Positions 17,767 through 26,990 are shown, counted from the stretch's first letter. The stretch: DNA of 64,000 nt from Microbacteriaceae bacterium PS02343 (GCA_029959365.1 JASCOA010000005.1:1-64000); one strand, 5' to 3'. Numbers and translations are program-made. The notes: generated by a model not told the origin, from the letters alone.

Positions 17767-18852
17767 TCAGCGCCCGAGCTTGGGCGCGAAGATCTTGGCC
17801 ACGAGGCGCGCAACGAGGTTGAGCACCATGACGATGAGGATGAGGGTGAGGGCGCCGGCCCAGGCTCGGGCGATGGCCTCGTCCGGGTACATGCCGGGGC
17901 TGCGGTACTGCGTGTAGACGAACACCGGCAGGGTCGTCATCTGGCCGCTGAACAGGTTCGTGTTGAGGCCCTGGGTGATGCCGGCCGTGAGCAGCAGCGG
18001 CGCGGTCTCGCCGATGACGCGCGAGATGGCCAGCGTGACGCCGGTGGTGATGCCGGCGATCGACGTGGGCAGCACGACCTTCATGATCGTGAGCCACTTC
18101 GGCACGCCGAGGGCGTAGCTGGCCTCGCGGAGCTCGTTCGGCACCAGGCGCAGCATCTCCTCGCTCGAGCGCACGACCACGGGGATCATGAGCACCGAGA
18201 GCGCCACGGAACCGGCGATGCCCATGCGGATGCCGGGCTCGAAGAAGGCGACGAAGACCGCCGAGGCGAAGAGGCCGGCGACGATCGACGGGATGCCGGT
18301 CATGACGTCGACCAGGAAGGTGATCGCCTTCGCGAGCCGGCCGCGGCCGTACTCGACGAGGTAGATCGAGGTCATCAGTCCGATGGGCACCGAGATGACG
18401 GTGGCGCCGAGGGTGATGAGCAGCGTGCCCCAGACGGCGTGCACGGCGCCGCCGCCCTCGCCGATGACATTGCGCATCGACGAGCTGAAGAACTCGGCGT
18501 CGAAGCGAGTGAGGCCGTTGATCAGCACCGTGTAGAGCAGCGACGCCAGCGGGATCAGCACGACCACGAAGGCCGAGACGACGAGCGCGGTGACCAGGCG
18601 GTCCATGGCCTTGCGGCGGTTCTCCGCGACGGTCGAGAAGACCGTCAGCAGCACCACGAAGAGCACGGTGCCGAGGAACATCGTGCCGCCGACGTTGAAG
18701 TCGCCCGGGTCGCCGCCGGTGTTCATGAGGGCGAAGACGCCGCCGACGAGCACCCAGGAGCCGAGGAGGATCGCCCACGGCGCCCACTTGGGCAGCTGGC
18801 CGGTCGTGAGGGAGTTCACGTGCGCCGTCGTGGCGGTGGTCGTGGCGGTCAT
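17767..18852 (-). CDS. pstA: Phosphate ABC transporter permease PstA (operon 1)
   Basis: Permease of 361 residues with six to eight membrane helices. The N-terminal region (first 110 residues) contains extra helices not found in E. coli PstA. The conserved transporter core has [20 protein letters not shown] and the EAA loop [20 protein letters not shown], then GETAPLL, and the C-terminus [15 protein letters not shown]. It pairs with PstC as the membrane pore. Start ATG shares one base with the pstC1 stop (TGATG). Confidence 0.95.
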   Translation of the reverse strand: MTATTTATTAHVNSLTTGQLPKWAPWAILLGSWVLVGGVFALMNTGGDPGDFNVGGTMFLGTVLFVVLLTVFSTVAENRRKAMDRLVTALVVSAFVVVLIPLASLLYTVLINGLTRFDAEFFSSSMRNVIGEGGGAVHAVWGTLLITLGATVISVPIGLMTSIYLVEYGRGRLAKAITFLVDVMTGIPSIVAGLFASAVFVAFFEPGIRMGIAGSVALSVLMIPVVVRSSEEMLRLVPNELREASYALGVPKWLTIMKVVLPTSIAGITTGVTLAISRVIGETAPLLLTAGITQGLNTNLFSGQMTTLPVFVYTQYRSPGMYPDEAIARAWAGALTLILIVMVLNLVARLVAKIFAPKLGR

Positions 18853-19802
18853 CAGTTGGCTCCCGAGAAGGCCGAGCGGCGGTTGACGATGTACCGCGCG
18901 AGGGCGTTGACCGCGAAGGTGACGAGGAAGAGGATGAGGCCCGTCGCGATGAGCACGTTGACCCCTTCGCCGTAGGCCTCGGGGAAGGACAGCGCGATGT
19001 TCGCGGGGATCGTCGTCGGGTTGGTCGAGGTGAGCAGCTCGACGCTGATCACGCCCGAGACGGAGAGCACCATCGTGACGGCCATGGTCTCGCCGAGCGC
19101 GCGCCCGAGGGCCAGCATCGCCGCGGAGACCATGCCGCCGCGGGCGAAGGGCAGCACGGCCATGCGGATCATCTCCCAGCGCGTGGCGCCGAGCGCGAGG
19201 GCGGCCTCCTCGTGCAGGCGCGGGGCCTGCAGGAAGACCTCGCGGCAGATCGCGGTCATGATCGGCAGGATCATCACGGCGAGCACGAGCGAGGCGGTGA
19301 GGATGGTGCGGCCGGTGGCCGAGACGTCGCCGGCGAAGAGCGGGAACCAGCCGAGGTTCTCGTTGAGCCAGACGTAGAAGGGCCGCACGATCGGCGCGAA
19401 GGTCGTGGCGCCCCAGAGGCCGTAGACGACCGAGGGCACGGCGGCCAGCAGGTCGATCACGTAGCCGATGACGGAGGCGATGCGACGCGGCGCGTAGTGC
19501 GAGATGAAGAGCGCGATGCCGATGGCGAGCGGGGCGGCGACGATGAGCGCGAGCAGCGCGGCCCAGATCGTGCCGAAGACGAGCGGGCCGACGTACTCGA
19601 CGAACGACTGACCGCGCAGGATCGAGACGTCCTCGGGGTCGACCGTGAAGGCCGGGATGCTCTGGGTGATGAGGAAGAGCGCGACGGCGGCGAGCAGCAG
19701 CAGGATGACGATGCCGGCGCCGACTGCGGTGCCGGAGAACACTCGGTCGCCGAGTCGTCGCACGCCGCGCTGAGCGGTTCGGGCGGGTGACGCAGTGGTC
19801 AT
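18852..19802 (-). CDS. pstC: Phosphate ABC transporter permease PstC (operon 1)
   Basis: Permease of 316 residues with six membrane helices and the EAA loop [20 protein letters not shown], followed by [14 protein letters not shown]. The N-terminal 25 residues are cytosolic and basic. It forms the phosphate channel with PstA. It is separated from pstS1 by 168 bases that hold a very GC-rich tract; in many bacteria a processing site or attenuator there lets the binding protein be made in excess. Confidence 0.95.
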   Translation of the reverse strand: MTTASPARTAQRGVRRLGDRVFSGTAVGAGIVILLLLAAVALFLITQSIPAFTVDPEDVSILRGQSFVEYVGPLVFGTIWAALLALIVAAPLAIGIALFISHYAPRRIASVIGYVIDLLAAVPSVVYGLWGATTFAPIVRPFYVWLNENLGWFPLFAGDVSATGRTILTASLVLAVMILPIMTAICREVFLQAPRLHEEAALALGATRWEMIRMAVLPFARGGMVSAAMLALGRALGETMAVTMVLSVSGVISVELLTSTNPTTIPANIALSFPEAYGEGVNVLIATGLILFLVTFAVNALARYIVNRRSAFSGAN

Positions 19803-19887
19803 GGGGTGGAGGTCCTTCCCGGGATCGGGCCCGGTGGTGCGGAAGGGGAGGGTGGTGCGGCTCGCCGTGCGAGCGGGCGGGGGCCCC

Positions 19888-19954
19888 GGGGGGGGGGGGG
19901 GCCGCGGGGGGGGGGGGGGGGGGGGCGGGGGCCCCCCCCCCCCCCCCCCCCCCC
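19888..19954. repeat. G and C homopolymer hairpin between pstS1 and pstC1
   Basis: The tract contains runs of 14 G (19888-19901), 20 G (19906-19925), 5 G and 23 C (19932-19954). The G runs can pair with the C run, so the mRNA could form a very stable stem after pstS1. The run lengths are likely to be unreliable in sequencing. It probably marks an intra-operon attenuator. Confidence 0.6.
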
Positions 19955-19970
19955 GCCGGGTTCGGCTCGA

Positions 19971-21065
19971 TCAGCCGATCAGCGCGATGGCCGACTCGAC
20001 CTCGGTGCGCAGCTCGTCGGAGATCGGCGCGCTGCCGGCCTCGTCGAGGCCGACCTGCTGGCCCTCCTCGCTGGCGATGTAGGAGAAGTAGCCGGCGACG
20101 AGCTCGGCCGTCGCGGGGTCCTCGTACTCGACGCAGCCGATGAGGTAGCTGATGAGGGCGAGCGGGTAGACGCCGGCCTCGGTGGTGGTGCGGTCGAGCT
20201 CGATGGCGATGTCGCCATCGGTGCGGCCCTCGACGCGCGGCGACGCGTCGATGAAGGCGGCGACGGCGTCGGTGGAGTACGGCACGTACTCCTCGCCGAC
20301 CTTGACCGAGACCTTGCCGAGCGAGCCGGCGCGCGAGGCGTCGGCGTAGCCGATCGTGCCTTCGCCGCCCTCGACCGCGGCGACCAGGTTCGAGGTGCCC
20401 TCGGCCGACTCGCCGCCGGTGAGCGGCCAGACGCCGTCCGCCTCGCTGGTCCACGCCTCGGGCGCCACGGCCGCGAGGTAGTCGGTGAAGTTCTCGGTGG
20501 TGCCCGAGTCGTCCGAGCGGTGCACGGGGGTGATGGCCGTGTCGGGCAGCTCGACGCCCTCGTTCTGGTCGGCGATCGCCGGGTCGTTCCAGGTGGTGAC
20601 GGTGCCGTTGAAGATGTTGGCGATGGTCGCCGCGTCGAGGTTGAGCTCGTCGACGCCCTCGAGGTTGAAGATGACGGCGATGGGCGAGACGTAGAGCGGC
20701 AGCTCGACGATCTCGTCCGAGGCGCAGGCGGTGAAGCCGCCGGCGGCGAGCTCCTCCTCGTTGAAGGCGCGGTCCGAGCCGATGAAGGGGCTGGCGCCGG
20801 CGAGGAAGTTCTCGCGGCCCGGGCCGGAGCCGGTGCCCTCGTAGTTGATGGTGACGTCGGGGTTCTCGGTCTGGAACGCGGTGAGCCAGGCGAGCTGCGC
20901 CGACTCCTGCGAGGACGCGCCGGTGCCGTCGAGCTGGCCGGAGAACGAGCTCTCGGGAGCCTCGGACGAGTCGCCGGGGGCCGCCTCGTTCGAGGCGCAG
21001 GAGGCGAGGAGGAGGGTGCCGGTGAGGCCGAGGGCGGCGAGCGTGCCAACGCGCTTGATGTTCAC
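19971..21065 (-). CDS. pstS: Phosphate-binding lipoprotein PstS (operon 1)
   Basis: Periplasmic-side binding lipoprotein of 364 residues. A signal peptide (MNIKRVGTLAALGLTGTLLL) ends in the lipobox LLASC, so Cys23 is lipidated. Mature-domain motifs of PstS are present: a GTGASSQESAQLAWL-type N-terminal phosphate loop, GSGPGREN, ITPVHRSDDSGTTENFTDYL and GYADASRAGSLG. It delivers phosphate to PstCA. GTG start at 21065 follows GAAGGAAA. The promoter region upstream holds three in-register PHO repeats. Confidence 0.95.
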   Translation of the reverse strand: MNIKRVGTLAALGLTGTLLLASCASNEAAPGDSSEAPESSFSGQLDGTGASSQESAQLAWLTAFQTENPDVTINYEGTGSGPGRENFLAGASPFIGSDRAFNEEELAAGGFTACASDEIVELPLYVSPIAVIFNLEGVDELNLDAATIANIFNGTVTTWNDPAIADQNEGVELPDTAITPVHRSDDSGTTENFTDYLAAVAPEAWTSEADGVWPLTGGESAEGTSNLVAAVEGGEGTIGYADASRAGSLGKVSVKVGEEYVPYSTDAVAAFIDASPRVEGRTDGDIAIELDRTTTEAGVYPLALISYLIGCVEYEDPATAELVAGYFSYIASEEGQQVGLDEAGSAPISDELRTEVESAIALIG

Positions 21066-21120
21066 AGAGTTTCCTTCGGGTGCGTGGTTGCAGGTGGGGG
21101 CCGGTGCTGACCCGTCGGCG

Positions 21121-21186
21121 ACGTTACGAAGCCGATGTGACGCGACATGCCTGCGACGGTGAACAGGGGGTGAACGGGCGGCGAAC
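21121..21186 (-). promoter_or_regulatory. PHO box and promoter of pst operon 1
   Basis: On the minus strand three 11-base units follow each other exactly: GTTCGCCGCCC (21186-21176), GTTCACCCCCT (21175-21165), GTTCACCGTCG (21164-21154). A TAACGT -10 box lies downstream at 21126-21121, about 55 bases before the pstS1 start. Confidence 0.82.
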
Positions 21187-21260
21187 TCCGCCCGACCGCA
21201 CGTGGGGCGGGTCGGGTCGGGATCGCGCGAGGCCGCGCGGTCCGCGATGCCGTGGACGAC

Positions 21261-21372
21261 TCAGCGGCTCAGCGGCTCAGCGGCTCAGCGGCTCAGCGGC
21301 TCAGCGGCTCAGCGGCTCAGCGGCTCAGCGGCTCAGCGGCTCAGCGGCTCAGCGGCTCAGCGGCTCAGCGGC
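21261..21372. repeat. Tandem array, 14 perfect copies of an 8-base unit
   Basis: The unit TCAGCGGC is repeated 14 times without a mismatch. The last copy (21365-21372) includes the stop codon of the thrE-type gene, and the array lies upstream of the PHO box of pstS1. A perfect array of this kind is expected to change copy number by slippage. Every unit carries TCA, so all phases in that frame stop. Confidence 0.95.
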
Positions 21373-22810
21373 GGCGCAGCGTGCGGCGGATGTAGCCGGG
21401 GATCAGGCGCCGGTGCGACACACCGGTGCGACGGGCCAGGATCTCGCCGAGCGTGACGCCGGCCGCGAGCGCCAGGCCCGTGAGCCCGGCCTGCAGCAGC
21501 AGCTCGAAGCCGGCGGTCGGATCGTCGCCGGTCACGAGCGCGAGCATGCCCCGGTAGATCGCGAGCCCGGGCAGCAGCGGCACGATGCCGCAGATCGTGA
21601 GCACGATGGCGGGGATGCGCAGGCGCGGGCCCAGCGCCTCCGCGGCGAAGCCGATCACGAGCGCCCCGAGCGCGCTGGCGGCGGCGGGCGCCATGCCCGT
21701 GCCGCCGAGCAGCATCGCGCTGACGAAGGCGGTGGCGCCGGTCGCTCCGGCGAAGAGCGCAGTGCGCAGGCTGGCGTACGACGCCATGGCCCAGGCCGTC
21801 GAGGCCGCGGCGGCGCCGAGCACCTGCACGCCGACCGGCCACGGGCCGACGGGCAGCTCGTCGAGCACGAGGCCGATGCCGAGGCGCCGGGCCAGGTCGA
21901 GCACGGCGCCGATGCCCACCACGATGCCGATCGTCAGCAGCGCGACCTCGACGAGCCGGCCGCTGGCCGTGACCGGGAAGCCGTTGATCGCGTCGTCCGC
22001 GGCGCCGACCAGCGATCCGCCAGCGAGCAGCACGACGATGCCCGAGGCCACGATGAGCGCCGGCGGCAGCGCCGAGACCTCGACGGGCAGGTGCGGAGTG
22101 ACGACGGTGACGACGATCGCGACCGTCGTGGCGATGGCGGCGCCGGTGAGCTGCAGGAAGAACACCGGCAGCTTGAGTACGCCGAGCACCCGGAACGCGC
22201 TGTCGATGAGCGCCGTCGTGGCCGCCGCGAGGACCATCGAGATGGCCCCGCCGCCGAGCAGCACGGCCACCGATGCCGCCATCGCCGCGAGCAGCAGCGT
22301 GACGAGCCCGCGACGGTAGCTGCGCGGCGCGGCGAGCACCTCGTCGAGCCGGGCGTGCGCGGCCTCCAGGCTCTCGCGCACCTCGTCGCGCGCGCCGGGG
22401 TCGACGGAGGCCTCGGCGGCCGCAGGAACGACGGCGCCGTCGCGCACCAGCTCCTCGGCGATCGCGACGACCCGGGCCAGCCGCTCGAAGTCGGCGGCGG
22501 GCGCGGCGACGACGCGCATGACCGTGACGCCGGGCATCCGCTCGGTGCCGTCGTGGGCGACCATGATCGACGTGAAGGTGAGGTCGACCTGACACTCGAG
22601 CTCGTAGACGCGGCAGACGCGGCGGATCGCATCCGTCACCTCCGCGGCCGGTGCGCCGAGCGAGAGCATGGCCTCGCCGATGCGCACGGCCAGCTCGAGC
22701 ACCTCTCGCACGGGCCGCTCGACGGCCGGCGCCGGCGCGCGCACCGGGGCGAGCGCCCCGACCCCGCCGACGACCTTCCGGAGCACACCGCGCAGCTTCA
22801 CGCCGACCAC
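21365..22810 (-). CDS. thrE: Threonine/serine exporter family protein (ThrE type)
   Basis: Protein of 481 residues. The N-terminal soluble half carries the ThrE signature (LSLGAPAAEVTDAIRRV then a cysteine-containing stretch and VDLTFTSIMV), and the C-terminal half holds about ten membrane helices with the conserved DDAINGFPVTASGRLVEV loop. C. glutamicum ThrE exports threonine and serine. Start GTG at 22810 (another GTG at 22801). Its stop lies within the 8-base tandem array. It sits between the two pst operons on the same strand, which suggests it was caught in, or served as one end of, the pst duplication. Confidence 0.88.
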   Translation of the reverse strand: MVGVKLRGVLRKVVGGVGALAPVRAPAPAVERPVREVLELAVRIGEAMLSLGAPAAEVTDAIRRVCRVYELECQVDLTFTSIMVAHDGTERMPGVTVMRVVAAPAADFERLARVVAIAEELVRDGAVVPAAAEASVDPGARDEVRESLEAAHARLDEVLAAPRSYRRGLVTLLLAAMAASVAVLLGGGAISMVLAAATTALIDSAFRVLGVLKLPVFFLQLTGAAIATTVAIVVTVVTPHLPVEVSALPPALIVASGIVVLLAGGSLVGAADDAINGFPVTASGRLVEVALLTIGIVVGIGAVLDLARRLGIGLVLDELPVGPWPVGVQVLGAAAASTAWAMASYASLRTALFAGATGATAFVSAMLLGGTGMAPAAASALGALVIGFAAEALGPRLRIPAIVLTICGIVPLLPGLAIYRGMLALVTGDDPTAGFELLLQAGLTGLALAAGVTLGEILARRTGVSHRRLIPGYIRRTLRRR

Positions 22811-22932
22811 CCTACGAGCGGATGCGGACGGGCCGGCCCACCCGTCGGCGCGGGCTCAGCCGACCGCGGGCGACCGCGCTCGGTCGCGCTCCGCAGCGCG
22901 CCGCAGCGCGCCGCAGGAGCGGCGGCGGCGAC

Positions 22933-23712
22933 TCAGCCGAAGCGGCCGGAGACGTAGTCCTCGGTGGCCTGCACGTCGGGGTTCGAGAAGATCTTGGCCG
23001 TGTCGGCGTACTCGATGAGCTTGCCGGGCTGGCCCGTGCCGGCAATGTTGAAGAACGCCGTGCGCTCGCTCACGCGGCTCGCCTGCTGCATGTTGTGGGT
23101 CACGATCACGATCGTGTACTCGCTCTTGAGCTCCTCGATGAGGTCCTCGATCGCGAGCGTCGAGATCGGGTCGAGCGCGCTGCAGGGCTCGTCCATGAGC
23201 AGCACGTCGGGCGAGACGGCGATGGCGCGCGCGATGCAGAGGCGCTGCTGCTGGCCGCCGGAGAGGCCCGAGCCCGGCAGGTTGAGGCGGTCCTTCACCT
23301 CGTTCCAGAGGTTCGCACCGCGCAGGCTCTTCTCGACGAGGTCGTCCTGCTCGCTGCGCGACTGGCGCCGGTTGTTGAGCTTCACGCCGGCGAGCACGTT
23401 GTCGCGGATCGACATCGTCGGGAACGGGTTCGGGCGCTGGAAGACCATGCCCACCTGACGGCGCACGAGCACCGGGTCGACGCCGGGTCCGTAGAGGTCG
23501 TTGCCGTCGACGAGCACCTCGCCGTCGACGCGCGCGCCCGGGATGACCTCGTGCATGCGGTTCAGCGTGCGCAGGAAGGTGGACTTGCCGCATCCGCTCG
23601 GACCGATGAAGGCGGTGACGCTGCGGGGCTCGATGACCATGTTCACGCCCTCGACGGCCTTGAACTGGCCGTAGTAGACGTCGAGGTCGTTGACCTGGAT
23701 GCGCTTGGACAC
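22933..23712 (-). CDS. pstB: Phosphate ABC transporter ATP-binding protein (operon 2)
   Basis: ATPase of 259 residues, same length as its paralogue at 16967 and close to identical over most of the chain. Walker [12 protein letters not shown]-loop [12 protein letters not shown], signature [10 protein letters not shown], Walker [14 protein letters not shown] and H-loop THNMQQASR are intact. Differences cluster around [12 protein letters not shown] (mid-protein) and the first 25 residues. GTG start at 23712, twelve bases after the pstA2 stop. Last gene of the second pst operon. Confidence 0.95.
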   Translation of the reverse strand: MSKRIQVNDLDVYYGQFKAVEGVNMVIEPRSVTAFIGPSGCGKSTFLRTLNRMHEVIPGARVDGEVLVDGNDLYGPGVDPVLVRRQVGMVFQRPNPFPTMSIRDNVLAGVKLNNRRQSRSEQDDLVEKSLRGANLWNEVKDRLNLPGSGLSGGQQQRLCIARAIAVSPDVLLMDEPCSALDPISTLAIEDLIEELKSEYTIVIVTHNMQQASRVSERTAFFNIAGTGQPGKLIEYADTAKIFSNPDVQATEDYVSGRFG

Positions 23713-23724
23713 GAGGTTCCTTCC

Positions 23725-24792
23725 TTAGCGCCCGAGCTTCGGGGCGAAGATCTTCGCGACGAGGCGCGCGAGCAGGTTGAGCAGCATGACGATGAGGATG
23801 AGGGTGAGCGCGCCGGCCCAGGCGCGGTCGATGTACGCCTGCGCGTCGACGCCCTGGCTGATGTACGAGTTGTAGACGAACACCGGCAGGCTCATCATGT
23901 CGCCGTCGGTGAGGTCGTAGTTCATGCTCTGCGTGAAGCCCGCCGTGATGAGCAGCGGCGCCGTCTCGCCGATGACGCGGGCGATGGCGAGCATGACGCC
24001 CGTCGAGATGCCCGCGATGGCGGTGGGGATGACGACCTTGAGGATCGTGCGCCACTTGGGCACGCCGAGCGCGTAGCTGGCCTCGCGCAGGTCGCGCGGC
24101 ACGAGCTTGAGCATCTCCTCGCTCGAGCGCACCACGACCGGGATCATGAGGATGCTGAGCGCCACGGCACCCGAGAGGCCCATGCGGGAGCCCGGCCCGA
24201 AGAGCAGCAGGAACAGCGAGAAGGCGAAGAGGCCGGCGACGATCGAGGGGATGCCGGTCATGACGTCGACGAAGAACGTGATCGCCCGGGCGAGCCAGCC
24301 GCGCCCGTACTCGACGAGGTAGATGGCCGTGAGCAGGCCGATCGGCACCGAGATGAGGGTGGCCGCGGCCGTGATCTCGAGCGTGCCGACGACGGCGTGC
24401 AGCACGCCGCCGCCCTCGCCGGTGACGTTGCGCATCGACTCGGTGAAGAAGGTGATGTCGAAGCGCGCGGCGCCGCGGCCGACGACCGTGACGATGAGCG
24501 AGATCAGCGGGGTCAGCGCCAGCAGGAAGGCGGCCACCACGAGGTTGCGCATGAGCCGGTCCCTGGCGCGGCGCGGGCCCTCGACGACGCGGGAGAGCAC
24601 GACGAGCAGCACGAGGTAGCCGAGCACCGTCGTGATGACGAAGGCCGGCACCGGGAAGTCCGCCCGCTCCGCCGCGGCCGTGAGCCCGAGGCCCACGCCG
24701 AAGACGACGGCGGCCGCGGCGAAGACCGCGAGGTTGGCCCAGCGCGGCAGACGGCCGGCGGTCAGCGGGTTCGCCCGCGTGATGGCGCTCAT
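23725..24792 (-). CDS. pstA: Phosphate ABC transporter permease PstA (operon 2)
   Basis: Permease of 355 residues with the same plan as the operon 1 copy, including the extra N-terminal helices. The first 110 residues differ strongly between the two copies, whereas the transport core is well conserved: [47 protein letters not shown], and the shared C-terminal [13 protein letters not shown]. Start ATG shares a base with the pstC2 stop. Stop codon TAA, rare in this window. Confidence 0.95.
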   Translation of the reverse strand: MSAITRANPLTAGRLPRWANLAVFAAAAVVFGVGLGLTAAAERADFPVPAFVITTVLGYLVLLVVLSRVVEGPRRARDRLMRNLVVAAFLLALTPLISLIVTVVGRGAARFDITFFTESMRNVTGEGGGVLHAVVGTLEITAAATLISVPIGLLTAIYLVEYGRGWLARAITFFVDVMTGIPSIVAGLFAFSLFLLLFGPGSRMGLSGAVALSILMIPVVVRSSEEMLKLVPRDLREASYALGVPKWRTILKVVIPTAIAGISTGVMLAIARVIGETAPLLITAGFTQSMNYDLTDGDMMSLPVFVYNSYISQGVDAQAYIDRAWAGALTLILIVMLLNLLARLVAKIFAPKLGR

Positions 24793-25718
24793 CAGCCCAC
24801 CGTCCGGCGGTTGACGTACCAGCGCGCGAGCGCGTTGACCGCGAGCGTGATGACGAAGAGCACGAGGCCCGTGGCGATGAGCGTGTTGACGCCCAGGCCG
24901 TGCGCCTCGGGGAAGTTCAGGGCGATGTTGCTCGCGATCGTCGCCGGATTCTGGGTCGTGACGAGCGCGAAGGAGATGACGGTCGCGGGCGAGAGCACCA
25001 TGGCCACCGCCATCGTCTCGCCGAGCGCGCGGCCGAGGCCGAGCATGGCGGCCGAGACGATGCCCGGGCGGCCGTAGGGCAGCACCGACATCGTGATCAT
25101 CTCCCACTGGGTGGCGCCGAGCGCCAGCGCGGCCTCCTCGTTGAGGCGCGGGGTCTGCAGGAACACCTCGCGGCACATGGCGGTCATGATCGGCAGGATC
25201 ATGACGGCCAGCACGATCGCGACCGTGAGCATCGTGCGGCCGGTGCCGGACGCGGGCCCGGCGAACAGCGGGATCCACCCGGCGTTCGCGGTGAGCCAGT
25301 CGGCGAGCGGCACGGTCGCGGGCGCGAGCACCTGGATGCCCCAGAGGCCGAAGACCACGGACGGCACGGCCGCGAGCAGGTCGATGATGTAGCCGAGGCC
25401 GGCCGCGAGGCGGCGCGGCGCGTAGTGCGAGATGAAGAGGGCGATGCCGATGGCCACCGGGATCGCCATGGCCAGCGCGAGCGCGGCGGCCCAGACCGTG
25501 CCGAAGGCCAGCGGCAGCACGTAGGCGAGGAAGGACTCCCCCTCGTCGGTGCCCTGGATCAGCGCCGGCAGCGCCTGCGCGACGAGGAAGATCGCGACCG
25601 CGGCGAGCACGATCAGGATCAGGGCGCCGGCCCAGCGGCTCATCCCCGCGAAGACGGCGTCGCCGATGCGGCGGCCGCGCAGGGCGGCGTCGGTGGACCC
25701 GTTCGTGGTCGCGCTCAT
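24792..25718 (-). CDS. pstC: Phosphate ABC transporter permease PstC (operon 2)
   Basis: Permease of 308 residues, six helices, EAA loop [20 protein letters not shown] and [15 protein letters not shown]. The ATG at 25718 overlaps the pstS2 stop as ATGA, so unlike operon 1 there is no spacer or GC tract between pstS and pstC. The binding protein and the channel are therefore probably made in more equal amounts from this operon. Confidence 0.95.
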   Translation of the reverse strand: MSATTNGSTDAALRGRRIGDAVFAGMSRWAGALILIVLAAVAIFLVAQALPALIQGTDEGESFLAYVLPLAFGTVWAAALALAMAIPVAIGIALFISHYAPRRLAAGLGYIIDLLAAVPSVVFGLWGIQVLAPATVPLADWLTANAGWIPLFAGPASGTGRTMLTVAIVLAVMILPIMTAMCREVFLQTPRLNEEAALALGATQWEMITMSVLPYGRPGIVSAAMLGLGRALGETMAVAMVLSPATVISFALVTTQNPATIASNIALNFPEAHGLGVNTLIATGLVLFVITLAVNALARWYVNRRTVG

Positions 25719-26803
25719 CCGTCCGCTCCGATCGATCGCACGGCCGCGCGCACGCGCTCGGCGGTGGCCTCGGCGAGCGGCGCGGAGCCCGCGCTCTCGG
25801 CCGAGCGGGCCTGGCCCTCCTCGCTGGCGACCCAGGAGGCGTAGTCCGTCAGGAAGGCCGCGTCGCGCGCATCGCGGTACTCGCTGCAGACGACCATGTA
25901 GGAGACGAGCACGAGCGGATACGACCCTGCCGGGCCGGTGCGGTCGAGCTCGATCACGAGGTCGTGCTCGTCGGCGCGCTCCGCGAAGGGGCTCGCGGCC
26001 ACGGCGGCGGCGGCGGCCTCGTCGCTGAAGGAGACCCACTCGCCCTCGACGAGGATCTGCGCCGAGGAGAGGCCGCCGGCGCGCGAGGCGTCGGCGTAGC
26101 CGATCGTGTTGCGGCCGTTGCGCACGCCCTCGACGACGCCGCTGTTGCCCTGGTTGCCGTCGGCGCCGGCGAAGCGGTACGCGTAGGTGTCGCTCGGCTC
26201 CTCGGTCCAGACGTCGGGCGCGGTGTCGTGCAGGTACTCGGTGAAGTTCTCGGTGGTGCCCGAGTCGTCGGAGCGGTGCACGACGGTGATCGGCGCGTCC
26301 GGCAGCGCGGCGTCGGGGTTCAGCGCGGCGATCGCCGGGTCGTTCCAGGTGCCGATCGTGCCGTTGAAGACGGCGGCCATGGTGCCGGGGTCGAGGCGCA
26401 GGTCGTCGACGCCCTCGACGTTGAAGATCACGGCGATCGGCGAGATGTAGACGGGCAGGTTCAGCGCGGTGGCGCCGTCGGCGCAGCTGACCATCGGGCC
26501 CTCGCCCTCGTCGAGCGCCGCATCCGAGCCGGCGTAGACCGTCCAGCCCTCCACGAAGTTCGCCCGACCCGCACCGGAGCCGACCGGCGAGTAGTTGATC
26601 GTGACGCCGGGGTAGGCCTCCTGGTAGCCGGAGATCCAGGCCGCCTGCGCGGCCTCCTGAGCCGAGGAGCCGCTGGCGTTGAAGCGACCGGAGGGACCGT
26701 CGTAGTCGGCGTCGACGCCGGGTTCGTTGGCGGCGCATCCGCTGAGCAGGAGACCTGCTGCGGCGAACGTCGCGAGGAGCGCGCGGGCGCGTGGCAGAGC
26801 GAT
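25715..26803 (-). CDS. pstS: Phosphate-binding lipoprotein PstS (operon 2), unusual start
   Basis: Binding lipoprotein of about 362 residues. The signal peptide LPRARALLATFAAAGLLL ends in lipobox LLSGC, and the mature part has GSSAQEAAQAAWISGY, GSGAGRANF, ITVVHRSDDSGTTENFTEYL and GYADASRAGGLS. No ATG, GTG or TTG lies in frame between the promoter and the signal peptide. A GAGAGGA ribosome site at the correct distance precedes an ATC codon (26803-26801); a CTG lies six bases further on at 26797. Either a rare start codon or a base error is implied. The first in-frame ATG (26971) lies upstream of the promoter. Confidence 0.88.
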   Translation of the reverse strand: MALPRARALLATFAAAGLLLSGCAANEPGVDADYDGPSGRFNASGSSAQEAAQAAWISGYQEAYPGVTINYSPVGSGAGRANFVEGWTVYAGSDAALDEGEGPMVSCADGATALNLPVYISPIAVIFNVEGVDDLRLDPGTMAAVFNGTIGTWNDPAIAALNPDAALPDAPITVVHRSDDSGTTENFTEYLHDTAPDVWTEEPSDTYAYRFAGADGNQGNSGVVEGVRNGRNTIGYADASRAGGLSSAQILVEGEWVSFSDEAAAAAVAASPFAERADEHDLVIELDRTGPAGSYPLVLVSYMVVCSEYRDARDAAFLTDYASWVASEEGQARSAESAGSAPLAEATAERVRAAVRSIGADG

Positions 26804-26845
26804 GACCGGTCCTCTCGTCGCCGTGTGGGGTGCCGTCGGGACGAC

Positions 26846-26889
26846 CCGACGTGAACAGCGTCCCCAGTCTAGGTAAACGGGAGGTGAAC
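26846..26889 (-). promoter_or_regulatory. PHO box and promoter of pst operon 2
   Basis: On the minus strand four 11-base slots are in register; three match: GTTCACCTCCC (26889-26879), GTTTACCTAGA (26878-26868), one non-matching slot, and GTTCACGTCGG (26856-26846). A TAGACT -10 box (26871-26866) overlaps the end of the second unit. The transcript would start about 56 bases before the probable pstS2 start. Confidence 0.78.
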
Positions 26890-26990
26890 GGAAGCCGACG
26901 GCGGTACAGCGCGTGTGCGCCTCGGAGGCGCGGGCGTCACGCGCCCTGGGAGTCCCGGAGGCGCCGCTCATCCGCTCCTAGCCTGCGGGC

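Noticed and set aside
21261-21372. CRISPR array
   Set aside because: Units are 8 bases with no spacers, and no cas gene is in the window.
21202-21456. Repetitive Ser/Gly/Ala protein encoded by the 8-base array
   Set aside because: The frame exists only because the 8-base unit reads open on the plus strand; no ribosome site and no conserved part.
16967-26803. Assembly duplication of the pst operon
   Set aside because: The copies differ throughout pstS and in the PstA N-terminus and have different spacers and promoters, so they are real paralogues.
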